Part shown: positions 1-8,752 of the stretch, piece after piece
Position numbering within the stretch: position 1 is the first letter of the stretch
Layout of the letters: each line of letters starts with the position of its first letter
NCBI GenBank assembly: GCA_902610655.1
Contig: CACLWL010000002.1
Location: forward strand, 50,499 to 114,498
Source of the DNA: an uncultured Pelagibacteraceae bacterium
GTDB taxonomy: Bacteria > Pseudomonadota > Alphaproteobacteria > Pelagibacterales > Pelagibacteraceae
DNA length: 64,000 nt
Direction of reading: 5' to 3'
Program-made: the position numbers and the translations under genes
The notes under the pieces: model-generated
What the model was told of the DNA's origin: nothing
Seen by the model: the letters and a program-made list of their open reading frames with translations, nothing else
Databases searched by the model: none

Positions 1-42
1 TCTAGCGATTAAGGATCCACCTCTTATTTTTTTGTCTGACAT
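1..42 (-). CDS. 5' end of a CDS running off the left edge (MSDKKIRGGSLIAR...); possibly a TPP-dependent enzyme
   Basis: ATG on minus strand at 42 with open frame to window edge, directly downstream of the oxidase stop; product guess from only 14 residues. Confidence 0.35.
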   Translation of the reverse strand, partial: MSDKKIRGGSLIAR

Positions 43-43
43 T

Positions 44-1201
44 TTAATACTTAAACTCTCTAATAAATCTTTCTGCAATTATATCCGAAGATACGTCTTT
101 TATATCATTTAAACCTACTAATCCCAAGGTTGTACTAAGTTCTTCTTTAATAATATCAACTATTCTTCTAAGTCCTTTAGCACCGTCAGCACCTATTCCA
201 TACATCAAAGGTCTTCCCACCATAGTAAAATCAGCTCCCAATCCTAATGCTCTAACAATGTCACTACCTCCTCTTATTCCACTATCAAATATTATTGGAA
301 AATCTTTACCTAAGGCATTTCTAATTAAAGGAAGCGCCTCTATAGAAGTAGTTGCACTATCTAATTGTCTCCCTCCATGATTAGATACTTGTATTGCATC
401 AACTCCTTCATCTTTGATTTTCGTAGCATCCTCTGGTGACATCACACCTTTTATTATTAATTTTCCTTTCCATTTTTCTCTTACTCTTTTAAGAGTATTC
501 CAATCTGTAGATCCTCTGCTTTCACTTCTAACAAATTTCTTTACCTTCTTAGATGTATGATAATTCATTGGTTTAGGTATTCCATACATCAATGTGCCTA
601 TTGACCAAAGAGGATGTGTTGCAAAGTCAAAAAATTGTTTGGGGCCTAGATTAAATGGAACAGTAAATCCATTCTTATTATCTTTAGCTCTTCTAAATTG
701 TATTGGTACATCAACAGTAAGAATTGCAACTTTATAACCCTTTTCATGAGCTCTATCTAAAAGCTCCATTAAGAATTCTTCATCTTGAAAATTATATAAT
801 TGCAACCAACAATTTCCTTGTGAAAGATCATACATTTTTTCTAAAGATGTGGACGACGCCATGGAAACACACATGGGTATATTGTTTGCCCTACACTCAT
901 CAGCTAGCATTTTATCTGCTCCTGGCCATGTTAAATTGCACATTCCCATCGGAGCAAAACCAAATGGTTGGTCATATTCAGACCCTAAAAAATTTTTTTT
1001 AATCTTTCTTTTTTCAATATTTCTAAGTACTCTTGGTTGTAGTCTAATTTGATCTAGAGCTTTACTATTGCTTTCACATAATTTTTCATCTCCTGATGCG
1101 CCATCAACAAAATCAAACATCATCTTGGGCATTCTTTTTTTAGCTAAACTACGAGCGTCTTCTACGCTATGAATTTTTTTGCTTGTTAAATTATTATTCA
1201 T
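44..1201 (-). CDS. FMN-dependent alpha-hydroxy acid oxidase/dehydrogenase (lactate/glycolate oxidase family)
   Basis: SNHGGRQLD and DSGIRGGSD motifs, family-typical length. Confidence 0.9.
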   Translation of the reverse strand: MNNNLTSKKIHSVEDARSLAKKRMPKMMFDFVDGASGDEKLCESNSKALDQIRLQPRVLRNIEKRKIKKNFLGSEYDQPFGFAPMGMCNLTWPGADKMLADECRANNIPMCVSMASSTSLEKMYDLSQGNCWLQLYNFQDEEFLMELLDRAHEKGYKVAILTVDVPIQFRRAKDNKNGFTVPFNLGPKQFFDFATHPLWSIGTLMYGIPKPMNYHTSKKVKKFVRSESRGSTDWNTLKRVREKWKGKLIIKGVMSPEDATKIKDEGVDAIQVSNHGGRQLDSATTSIEALPLIRNALGKDFPIIFDSGIRGGSDIVRALGLGADFTMVGRPLMYGIGADGAKGLRRIVDIIKEELSTTLGLVGLNDIKDVSSDIIAERFIREFKY

Positions 1202-1889
1202 AAGTTTTTTTTATATGATCATTTAAGAGAATTCTATTATTTTTATTGATAAAATACGCAGATCTATTTTTTTTAGACGAACATACTGTGTTTGGTTTAC
1301 CATTAATAAAAAGCACTGCAGCTTCATCATCTATAGCAATTCCAGAAGGTATTTTTTTATTTTTGATGTTCAATTCAAATTCAGTTAATCGATTTTTTTT
1401 AGATGCGTGAGGTGTGCAGCTTCCTGAGATAAAGTTCATTCCTTTTAGAGGCTTATATCCGCTTCCTAAAGAGTCGGTTAATATCCATTCAAACCAACAC
1501 ACAGCGCCAGCACTTACACCTGATAAAATGATACCCGCATTATAAGCATCTTTGAAATTTTTATATAATTTATGTCTTTGCCATAAGTTAAGCATAAAAT
1601 AAGTATCTCCTCCTCCAACATAAATTATATCCTTATCCTTAATCCAATCCGAAAAACCCACTACTTTTGAACAAAGCTCAAAATGAGATAGTTCTAAATC
1701 ATATTTCTTTAATTCTTTATAGAATAATTTAATTTTATTAGGGTTATCTTTACTTGCTGTCGGTAAAAAGCCGAATTTAATATTTCTTTTTATTTTTTGA
1801 TTAATTACAAACTCATCTAAAATTTTATCAGACTGATGAGTAAACCCACCACCCCCAATAGATATAATTTTTTTTTCGACTCTTTTCAT
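1194..1889 (-). CDS. Peptidase E-like (family S51) / cyanophycinase-like protein
   Basis: IYVGGGDTYFML and GVSAGAVCWFEW nucleophile-elbow motifs. Confidence 0.8.
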   Translation of the reverse strand: MKRVEKKIISIGGGGFTHQSDKILDEFVINQKIKRNIKFGFLPTASKDNPNKIKLFYKELKKYDLELSHFELCSKVVGFSDWIKDKDIIYVGGGDTYFMLNLWQRHKLYKNFKDAYNAGIILSGVSAGAVCWFEWILTDSLGSGYKPLKGMNFISGSCTPHASKKNRLTEFELNIKNKKIPSGIAIDDEAAVLFINGKPNTVCSSKKNRSAYFINKNNRILLNDHIKKTYE

Positions 1890-1898
1890 TTAAGAAAT

Positions 1899-3125
1899 TT
1901 AATTTTTATAAATTCCTGCCCAAGGTTCTGGTTTACTAGGTATATTTTTCGACAACCCACGAACTATCTCGTTTTTCTCATCGTACATTGGTAATTTACA
2001 AATCTCACCTTTATATAGATTCCCATCTAAACACTTAACATCTATTACAGACCCTGGTCCAATATTATCATTGTTTAAATGAATTATTGCTACACCACAA
2101 ACCTGAAAAGGTGACCAGGTACTTGATGTAACTTTTCCGATCAATTTTTTTTCGATAAAAATGTTTTCACCTTTTAACGCTACACTTTCTTTAACTCTCA
2201 GCCCCCATGTTCTACATTTTTTCTCAACATTTGATAGTGCGTTTTTTCCAATAAAATCCTTTTTATCTAAATCTACAAATTTTCCAAGACCAACCGAGAA
2301 AGGATTTGTATTTTTATTAAAATCTTGTCCAGCTGAAAGAAGGCCTGCCTCTATTCTTCTACCTCTAAAGGATGGTGTAGCTGTTAAAATCATTCCCATT
2401 TTTTGTCCTTCAGAAAGAATTAAATCTCCAATTTTTTCAGTATTATTTTCAGGTCTAAAATATATTTCCCAGCCTAGTTCGTTGGTAAATCCAGTTCTAC
2501 TAATAATAACTTTTTCATTTAAAATTGTAACTTCCTTACAATCAAAATAATTCCATGTTTTTGCTGTATCCTTTTTTATTAATTTTGACAAAAGTTCCAT
2601 AGATTTAGGACCTTGAATTTGACTAATCCATACATTTGGATCAGATATTTCCACCTCATAACCTTCAGAGTTTGCTTTGTACCATGAAAAAAGATCTCCA
2701 TCAGCTTGTGCAAACCAATATTTTTGATCTTCTAATCGTAAAAGAATTCCGTCTGTGATCATCCCACCATCATGGTAACATGCAAATTGGTAAGAACATC
2801 TTCCAACTTTTACTCTTGAAATGTTTCTTGGAAAAATTCTTTCTAAAAACTTTAATGAATCTGGACCAGATATCTCATATGGATATTCTCCAGTATGTCT
2901 TAAAATAATTTCCTTTCTTGTTTTCCAATACATTTCCTCAGGAGTAGCATTTGAGAGTTTTTCTAAAGTTAGTCTCCCTGCATAATGTGAATATTCTGGT
3001 TCATAAGGCAGTTCTTGATATGTGAGAGGGTGAATTGGAAGAGTTCTTGCTAGCTCAACCTCATTACCACCATTCAATTTGGTTGGTTTAATAGAAAATC
3101 TGACTTTTTTTAGCGTATCATGCAT
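1899..3125 (-). CDS. GcvT-family aminomethyltransferase/demethylase paralog
   Basis: GcvT fold motifs (QGPKSMELL, SRTGFTNELGWEIYF, RIEAGL); stand-alone, not in a gcvTHP operon. Confidence 0.8.
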   Translation of the reverse strand: MHDTLKKVRFSIKPTKLNGGNEVELARTLPIHPLTYQELPYEPEYSHYAGRLTLEKLSNATPEEMYWKTRKEIILRHTGEYPYEISGPDSLKFLERIFPRNISRVKVGRCSYQFACYHDGGMITDGILLRLEDQKYWFAQADGDLFSWYKANSEGYEVEISDPNVWISQIQGPKSMELLSKLIKKDTAKTWNYFDCKEVTILNEKVIISRTGFTNELGWEIYFRPENNTEKIGDLILSEGQKMGMILTATPSFRGRRIEAGLLSAGQDFNKNTNPFSVGLGKFVDLDKKDFIGKNALSNVEKKCRTWGLRVKESVALKGENIFIEKKLIGKVTSSTWSPFQVCGVAIIHLNNDNIGPGSVIDVKCLDGNLYKGEICKLPMYDEKNEIVRGLSKNIPSKPEPWAGIYKN

Positions 3126-3169
3126 TTTATTTACCTTAGATGATTATTAAACAACAAATGTCAATAAAA

Positions 3170-3189
3170 CAATAAAGTTTTCTTTATTG
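3170..3189. promoter_or_regulatory. Perfect inverted repeat CAATAAAG-TTTT-CTTTATTG upstream of the peptide SBP gene
   Basis: 8-bp perfect arms, 4-nt loop, in the divergent intergenic region. Confidence 0.4.
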
Positions 3190-3241
3190 ATCTCGAAGTA
3201 ACGAATTGTTAACTTTATATTTTAAAAAGAGGGGTTAATTT

Positions 3242-4729
3242 ATGAAACAAATATACAAAGTGATATCATTTTCATTGATATCTTTAATGTTGTCTTTTTC
3301 ATTAGTAAATGCATCTAGCGGAGTTTTTAAATTATCGCATGATCTAGGCTTTGGAAAAGATACAAACCTTGATGCAATTACTAAAGGTCGTTTATTCCAA
3401 GTGGTTATAATGACACAAAATCGTTTAGTAAGAAAAGATTTAAAAGGAAAAGTTTCTGCATCATTAGCAACAAAATGGTCGGCGAACTCTGAAGCAACTG
3501 AATGGACTTTCAACCTTCGTAAAGGGATTAAATTTCACGATGGTTCTGATTTTGATGCAGAGGATGTTAAATATTCATTAATGCGAGTTAAAGATCCAGA
3601 TATTGGATCTCCGGCTAAGAAAAGTATGAGCTCTGTTACTGATATTGAAGTAGTAGATTCACATACTGTAAAAATGAAATTAAATACTTCATTCGCAGAT
3701 TTTCCATTATTATTAACTGATTACAGATTAAGAATGATACCTTCAGGCTCTGGGGATACCATTGGTAAAACTGGTATAGGTACTGGACCATTTAAAGTAG
3801 ATACATTTGATCCAGAAGGAACAACTGTTCTTAAAGCAAATCCAGATTATTGGGAAGGCGCACCTGGCGTAGGTGAAGTGCATGTAATTGCTATACCTGA
3901 TGGGGAAGCAAGAGTTCAAGCACTTCTTACTGGTCAGATTGATATGAATAGATATGTTCCATTTAGTCAGAAAAAAATTTTTGACGGTAATAAAAAATTT
4001 AACGTTTCAGTAGTACCAACTGGGAACTGGAGAGGTATGGTTATGAGAACAGACACAGCTCCATTCGACAATCCAAAAGTAAGAAAAGCAGTTAGATTGG
4101 CGGTTGATAGACAAGAGCTTGTCGATTTAGTTATGGGAGGAGCAGCCACTGTATCTTGCGATACACCTGTTGCACCATCAGATCAATATCGTCTAAAAAT
4201 GAAATGTCCTCAAGATATTAAGAAAGCTAAAAAACTTCTTAAAGAAGCTGGATATCCAGACGGTTTTGATATGGTAATACACGTATCAACTAAAGAACCT
4301 ACTTGGCCAACAATTGGTGAAGTATTACAACAGCAATTAGCTAAAGCAGGGATTAAAGCTGAAGTTAAAATGACACCTTCAAAAAGTTACTGGAAAGAAA
4401 CTTGGATGAAAAAAGCAGTAGCAATGACTCGTTGGAATGAAAGACCAGCAGACAGTATTCTTCACGAAGCTTATCATAGTGGAGCAAAATGGAATGAGTC
4501 ATTTTTCAAAAATAGTGCATTCGATAAAAATTTATCTGATGCAAGAGGTGAATTGAACTTCGGTAAAAGAAAAAAAGCTTACCAAAATGCTCAAAAAACT
4601 TTATGGGAAGAGTCTGGTACAATGATTCCTTATCACGTATCTAAACTTGTTATAACTTCATCTAGAGTTAAAAATTTAGATGATGTAGAAGTTTTTTCTG
4701 TGCGTTGGCATAAGCTAAAAGTAGACTAA
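3242..4729 (+). CDS. ABC transporter substrate-binding protein, family 5 (dipeptide/oligopeptide type)
   Basis: Signal peptide; SBP_bac_5 features (W.FNLRKGIKFHDGSDFDAEDVKYSL). Confidence 0.92.
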   Translation: MKQIYKVISFSLISLMLSFSLVNASSGVFKLSHDLGFGKDTNLDAITKGRLFQVVIMTQNRLVRKDLKGKVSASLATKWSANSEATEWTFNLRKGIKFHDGSDFDAEDVKYSLMRVKDPDIGSPAKKSMSSVTDIEVVDSHTVKMKLNTSFADFPLLLTDYRLRMIPSGSGDTIGKTGIGTGPFKVDTFDPEGTTVLKANPDYWEGAPGVGEVHVIAIPDGEARVQALLTGQIDMNRYVPFSQKKIFDGNKKFNVSVVPTGNWRGMVMRTDTAPFDNPKVRKAVRLAVDRQELVDLVMGGAATVSCDTPVAPSDQYRLKMKCPQDIKKAKKLLKEAGYPDGFDMVIHVSTKEPTWPTIGEVLQQQLAKAGIKAEVKMTPSKSYWKETWMKKAVAMTRWNERPADSILHEAYHSGAKWNESFFKNSAFDKNLSDARGELNFGKRKKAYQNAQKTLWEESGTMIPYHVSKLVITSSRVKNLDDVEVFSVRWHKLKVD

Positions 4730-4741
4730 TACAAAAACTTT

Positions 4742-4771
4742 TTTTACAGGCCTTTAATTAGGCCTGTAAAA
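4742..4771 (+). terminator. Stem-loop TTTTACAGGCCT-TTAATT-AGGCCTGTAAAA between SBP and permease genes
   Basis: 12-bp perfect stem, 6-nt loop; no strong U-tract on + strand, so possibly an mRNA-stabilising/processing element or attenuator. Confidence 0.7.
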
Positions 4772-4823
4772 TCTAATTCATTTATTATAAATATATTTAA
4801 ATTAAATATTTATAATCATTATT

Positions 4824-5780
4824 ATGTTAATTTTAGTTTTAAAAAGAATTCTTCTTGGATTGATAACTTTATTTATTGTCTCATTAATTACTTTTGTTGG
4901 TGTTGAGGTTTTACCAGGTGATGCGTGTACAACTTATCTTGAACGAGAGGCCTATGGTGCTGCTCTTGAGGCATGTTATAAAAGATTAGGATTGGATATC
5001 CCAGCTTATGAAAGATATGTTAATTGGGCAGTAGGTGTAATCCAAGGTGATTTTGGTTATTCATTGAGTGGGGAAATGAAAATAAATGATGTGTTAGGCC
5101 CAAGAGTAAAAAATTCATTAGTTTTGGCGTCAGCTTCAATTTTGATAGGAATTCCAATTGCTTTATTGTTGGGTATTATCACAGCATTATGGAGAGATAA
5201 ATTACCAGATATAATAATTTCGACTTTTACAATTTTTTCAATGACAATTCCTGAATTTATAAGTGCAACGTTATTAATATTAATTGTTGCAATTTGGTTA
5301 GAATGGTTGCCAGGAATAGTTATAGTGCCAACAGGTGCTTCAATATCAGAATTGTTGCCAAATATAATTTTACCTGTAATTGCAATTTCAATGATTATGA
5401 CTGCTCATATGGCCAGAATGGTAAGATCAAGCGTTATACAAGTTATGTCATCAGACTATGTTCAAATGGCAATACTCAAAGGTGTACCTTATTGGAAAAT
5501 GGTATTTAAACATGTATTACCAAATGCATTATTGCCAGCAATTAATGTAGTTGCCTTAACAATTGCATGGTTATTAGGTGGAGTAGTTGTTACAGAAGTA
5601 GTATTTAATTATCCTGGCTTAGGTCGACTAGTAATCGAGTCTATTTCAAATAGAGATTTACCAGTTGTGCAAGCTTTAGCAATTATTTTAGCTTCTATAT
5701 ATGTCGTTATTAACCTGATAGCGGATTTATTAACTTTAATGTTAAATCCTAGATTAAAATCACTTCAAATTAAAAAATGA
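4824..5780 (+). CDS. ABC permease, DppB/OppB type
   Basis: BPD_transp_1 EAA-type loop, TM pattern, operon position. Confidence 0.92.
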   Translation: MLILVLKRILLGLITLFIVSLITFVGVEVLPGDACTTYLEREAYGAALEACYKRLGLDIPAYERYVNWAVGVIQGDFGYSLSGEMKINDVLGPRVKNSLVLASASILIGIPIALLLGIITALWRDKLPDIIISTFTIFSMTIPEFISATLLILIVAIWLEWLPGIVIVPTGASISELLPNIILPVIAISMIMTAHMARMVRSSVIQVMSSDYVQMAILKGVPYWKMVFKHVLPNALLPAINVVALTIAWLLGGVVVTEVVFNYPGLGRLVIESISNRDLPVVQALAIILASIYVVINLIADLLTLMLNPRLKSLQIKK

Positions 5781-6667
5781 ACTCAACTATTAAAGAAGAA
5801 AAACCAAAAAATACTATTTCAAAAGTATTAGAAGTTATTTTAACCATGGTATCAAGACCATCAGGTTTAATTGGCTTAATAATTTTAATTTTTCATGTAA
5901 CGCTTGCAATAACAAGCCCTTTGTATGTACCTCATGATTATAAAGCTATAGATCCATCTTTGATGTTACAACCACCATCTTCGGAATATTGGTTTGGAAC
6001 AGATAGCTTAGGTAGAGATGTTTTTACAAGAACCATACTAGGAGGTCGTACAGCTTTAACAGTTACTTTTTTTGGTTCTTTAATTGCCCTGTTGTGGGGA
6101 GGTGCAGTTGGTATTTTTTGTGGTTTAGTTGGAGGAAAAATTGATGATGTTGTTATGAGAATAATTGATGCGTTTTTATCTATTCCATGGATACTTGCTA
6201 TGCTGTTAATAGTGTCTTTACTTGGCACATCCATAATAGTTTTAATTCCTGCTCTAGGATTCTTTTATGGAAAGGGAATTGTAAGAGTTGCAAGAGCGGC
6301 AACACATGATGTAATCGCTAAGGATTTTATAGTTTCTGCAAGAGCTAGAGGTCATAGTAACTTTTCTATAATTTGGAATGAAATACTGCCTAATGTGAGA
6401 GATGCGATTATGGTTGAGGGTGCAATGAGGTGGTCATGGATGTTGTTAGGTTTTAGCTCATTATCTTTTTTAGGTTTTGGTGTGAGTCCTCCAACTCCTG
6501 ATTGGGGTTTAATGATATCTAATGCAAGAGGATTAATGTCGTTTGCATATTGGTCAGTTCTTGCTCCAATATTTGGATTAAGTTCACTTATAATTGGTAT
6601 TAATTTAACAGCAGATGCCTTTGCAAAAGCTTTAGGCATTGATAGATCAACAAAAGCCCCAGTTTAA
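5777..6667 (+). CDS. ABC permease, DppC/OppC type
   Basis: FGTDSLGRDVFTRTI N-terminal motif, 4-nt overlap with upstream gene. Confidence 0.92.
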   Translation: MNSTIKEEKPKNTISKVLEVILTMVSRPSGLIGLIILIFHVTLAITSPLYVPHDYKAIDPSLMLQPPSSEYWFGTDSLGRDVFTRTILGGRTALTVTFFGSLIALLWGGAVGIFCGLVGGKIDDVVMRIIDAFLSIPWILAMLLIVSLLGTSIIVLIPALGFFYGKGIVRVARAATHDVIAKDFIVSARARGHSNFSIIWNEILPNVRDAIMVEGAMRWSWMLLGFSSLSFLGFGVSPPTPDWGLMISNARGLMSFAYWSVLAPIFGLSSLIIGINLTADAFAKALGIDRSTKAPV

Positions 6668-6668
6668 A

Positions 6669-8702
6669 ATGCAACAGGTAGTCCAAGAAATTAAAAATTT
6701 ATCAATTGGTTTTACGAGTAAAAAAGGTCAACAAATTTCAATTTTAAAAAATATTAATACAAAAATTAAAAAAGGAGAAACAGTTGGAATCGTAGGAGAA
6801 TCCGGATCAGGTAAAAGTACTCTTGCTTTAGCAATGATGGGATATGTTAAGCATGGATTATACACAATTTCAGGCGAATGCTTGTATCAATCAAATAATA
6901 TTTTAAAAATGAAAAACAGAGAACTAGAGGGTATTCGTGGAAGAAAAATTGCAATGATACCCCAAAATGCTGGACAGTCTTTGACACCAAATTTAAAAAT
7001 TGGATATCAGATAGATGAAGCTTTAAAATTACACACCAATCTTAAAAAAGAAAATAGAGATAATAAAATTTCTGAATTACTAAACAAAGTAAGGCTACCT
7101 TCTCCAGAAGCAATTTCAAAAAGATATCCGCATGAACTTTCAGGCGGTCAACAACAAAGAGTAGCTGTAGCAATGGCTTTAGCAGGTAATCCAGATTTAT
7201 TACTATTAGACGAACCTACTACTGGCTTAGATGTTACAACCCAAGCACATGTACTAGAGTTACTTAATTTTATTGCAAAAGATACTGGCACTTCGATGGT
7301 TTATGTTAGTCATGACCTAGGTGCGATTGCACAAGTTAGCGATAGAGTAATTGTAATGTATTCGGGTGAAATAGTTTTAGATGGTCCAGTTAGAAATATT
7401 CTAAAAAATCCTATCCATCCGTATACTTATGGATTATTAAAATCTATACCAAAGTTAACCCTTTCAGGTTTGCCTGACTCGATGTCTGGCAGTCAGCCGC
7501 AGCCTGGAACAATTAAACAAGGATGCAGTTTTTATGTAAGGTGCCAATTTGCAGAGGATAAATGTAAAATAAATTCTCCAGAACTGGAATTTGTAGATGA
7601 GTTTAATACTAGCGTCAGATGCTTTAATCATAAAAAACTTCATAAACAAAAAAGTATAGACACAAGTTCCTCAAAACAATTAATTAATAAAATTCAAAAA
7701 AATGAAATTTTAGATATTTCTTCGGTATCTATTAGTTATGCTAAACAGAAATTTTTGGAGCAATTATTAAATAAGATTGATGATAGCAATCCAACAGTCA
7801 AAGATATAAATATTAATATTGATAAAGGTGAAACACTAGCTTTAGTTGGCGAGTCAGGTAGTGGAAAATCTACTATTCTAAAATCAATTGCAGGTCTAAT
7901 AAAAACAAAAGATGGTACAATTAAATTTGATAAAAAAAAAATATTATCAAATGATCTTAAAAAAAGAGATGCAAATAATTTGAGGGCTATTCAATTGATT
8001 TTCCAAAATCCGGATGAATCTCTTAATCCAAATCACACAGTAGAGGAAATAGTATCACAGCCACTAAAACTATATTTCGGTTTGACTGGCGAGGAGTTGA
8101 AACAGAAAATTATAGAAGTTTTAGAAAAGGTAAGATTGGGGGAATTTTATCTTACAAGATATCCGAGACAACTTTCAGGAGGAGAGAAGCAAAGAGTAGC
8201 TGTAGCAAGAGCATTTGCTGCAAAACCTGATATTATTCTTTGCGATGAGGTTACATCTGCATTAGATGTTTCAGTTCAAGCTGCTGTTTTAAATTTACTT
8301 CAAGAACTTAAAGAAGATTTTGGCACAACGTATATATTTGTTTCTCATGACTTAGCAGTTGTGAGAGCAATAAGTGATAGGGTTGCTGTTTTGTATCAAG
8401 GTAGATTATGTGAGATTGGCCCATCAGACAGTGTCTACAAATTTCCTTCTCATCCTTATACAGAAGTTCTTTTAGGTGCCGTTTTAGAACCAGATCCTGA
8501 TGTAAAACCAAAATTAGTTGCAGAGGATATTGTTGAAGAGAAGCCACCAGAAAAGGGCTGTTCTTTTCAAGGTAGGTGCCCAAGGTTTCTAGGCGAAATT
8601 TGCAAAACTAATGTTCCCCCTTGGCAAATAGATGAAAATGGAAACTCAATTCGTTGCCACATTAAGATTAATGATTTAAAAAAACAACAAAAACTAAATT
8701 AA
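6669..8702 (+). CDS. Fused DppD-DppF-type ABC ATPase (two ATPase domains in one chain)
   Basis: Two Walker A motifs (GESGSGKS), two LSGG signatures, two oligopeptide ABC C-terminal Cys motifs; ORF open from 6639 but ATG at 6669 follows the permease stop. Confidence 0.9.
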   Translation: MQQVVQEIKNLSIGFTSKKGQQISILKNINTKIKKGETVGIVGESGSGKSTLALAMMGYVKHGLYTISGECLYQSNNILKMKNRELEGIRGRKIAMIPQNAGQSLTPNLKIGYQIDEALKLHTNLKKENRDNKISELLNKVRLPSPEAISKRYPHELSGGQQQRVAVAMALAGNPDLLLLDEPTTGLDVTTQAHVLELLNFIAKDTGTSMVYVSHDLGAIAQVSDRVIVMYSGEIVLDGPVRNILKNPIHPYTYGLLKSIPKLTLSGLPDSMSGSQPQPGTIKQGCSFYVRCQFAEDKCKINSPELEFVDEFNTSVRCFNHKKLHKQKSIDTSSSKQLINKIQKNEILDISSVSISYAKQKFLEQLLNKIDDSNPTVKDININIDKGETLALVGESGSGKSTILKSIAGLIKTKDGTIKFDKKKILSNDLKKRDANNLRAIQLIFQNPDESLNPNHTVEEIVSQPLKLYFGLTGEELKQKIIEVLEKVRLGEFYLTRYPRQLSGGEKQRVAVARAFAAKPDIILCDEVTSALDVSVQAAVLNLLQELKEDFGTTYIFVSHDLAVVRAISDRVAVLYQGRLCEIGPSDSVYKFPSHPYTEVLLGAVLEPDPDVKPKLVAEDIVEEKPPEKGCSFQGRCPRFLGEICKTNVPPWQIDENGNSIRCHIKINDLKKQQKLN

Positions 8703-8752
8703 GACAATTTTTTTATTCCATGTCACAACTAAATTTAATATAAAAACACTCC

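Noticed and set aside
724-1052. Two small plus-strand ORFs antisense to the hydroxyacid oxidase
   Set aside because: Embedded in a motif-verified gene; no SD or homology pattern.
2161-2550. 129-aa plus-strand ORF antisense to the GcvT paralog
   Set aside because: Shadow ORF, S/P/F-rich composition typical of reverse translation of a real AT-rich gene.
1899-3125. Assignment of the GcvT paralog as DMSP demethylase DmdA
   Set aside because: Only general GcvT-fold motifs are visible; DmdA-specific identity cannot be supported by eye.
3126-3241. Glycine-riboswitch-like leader upstream of the peptide SBP
   Set aside because: Only a short AT-rich hairpin is visible; no tandem aptamer motifs.
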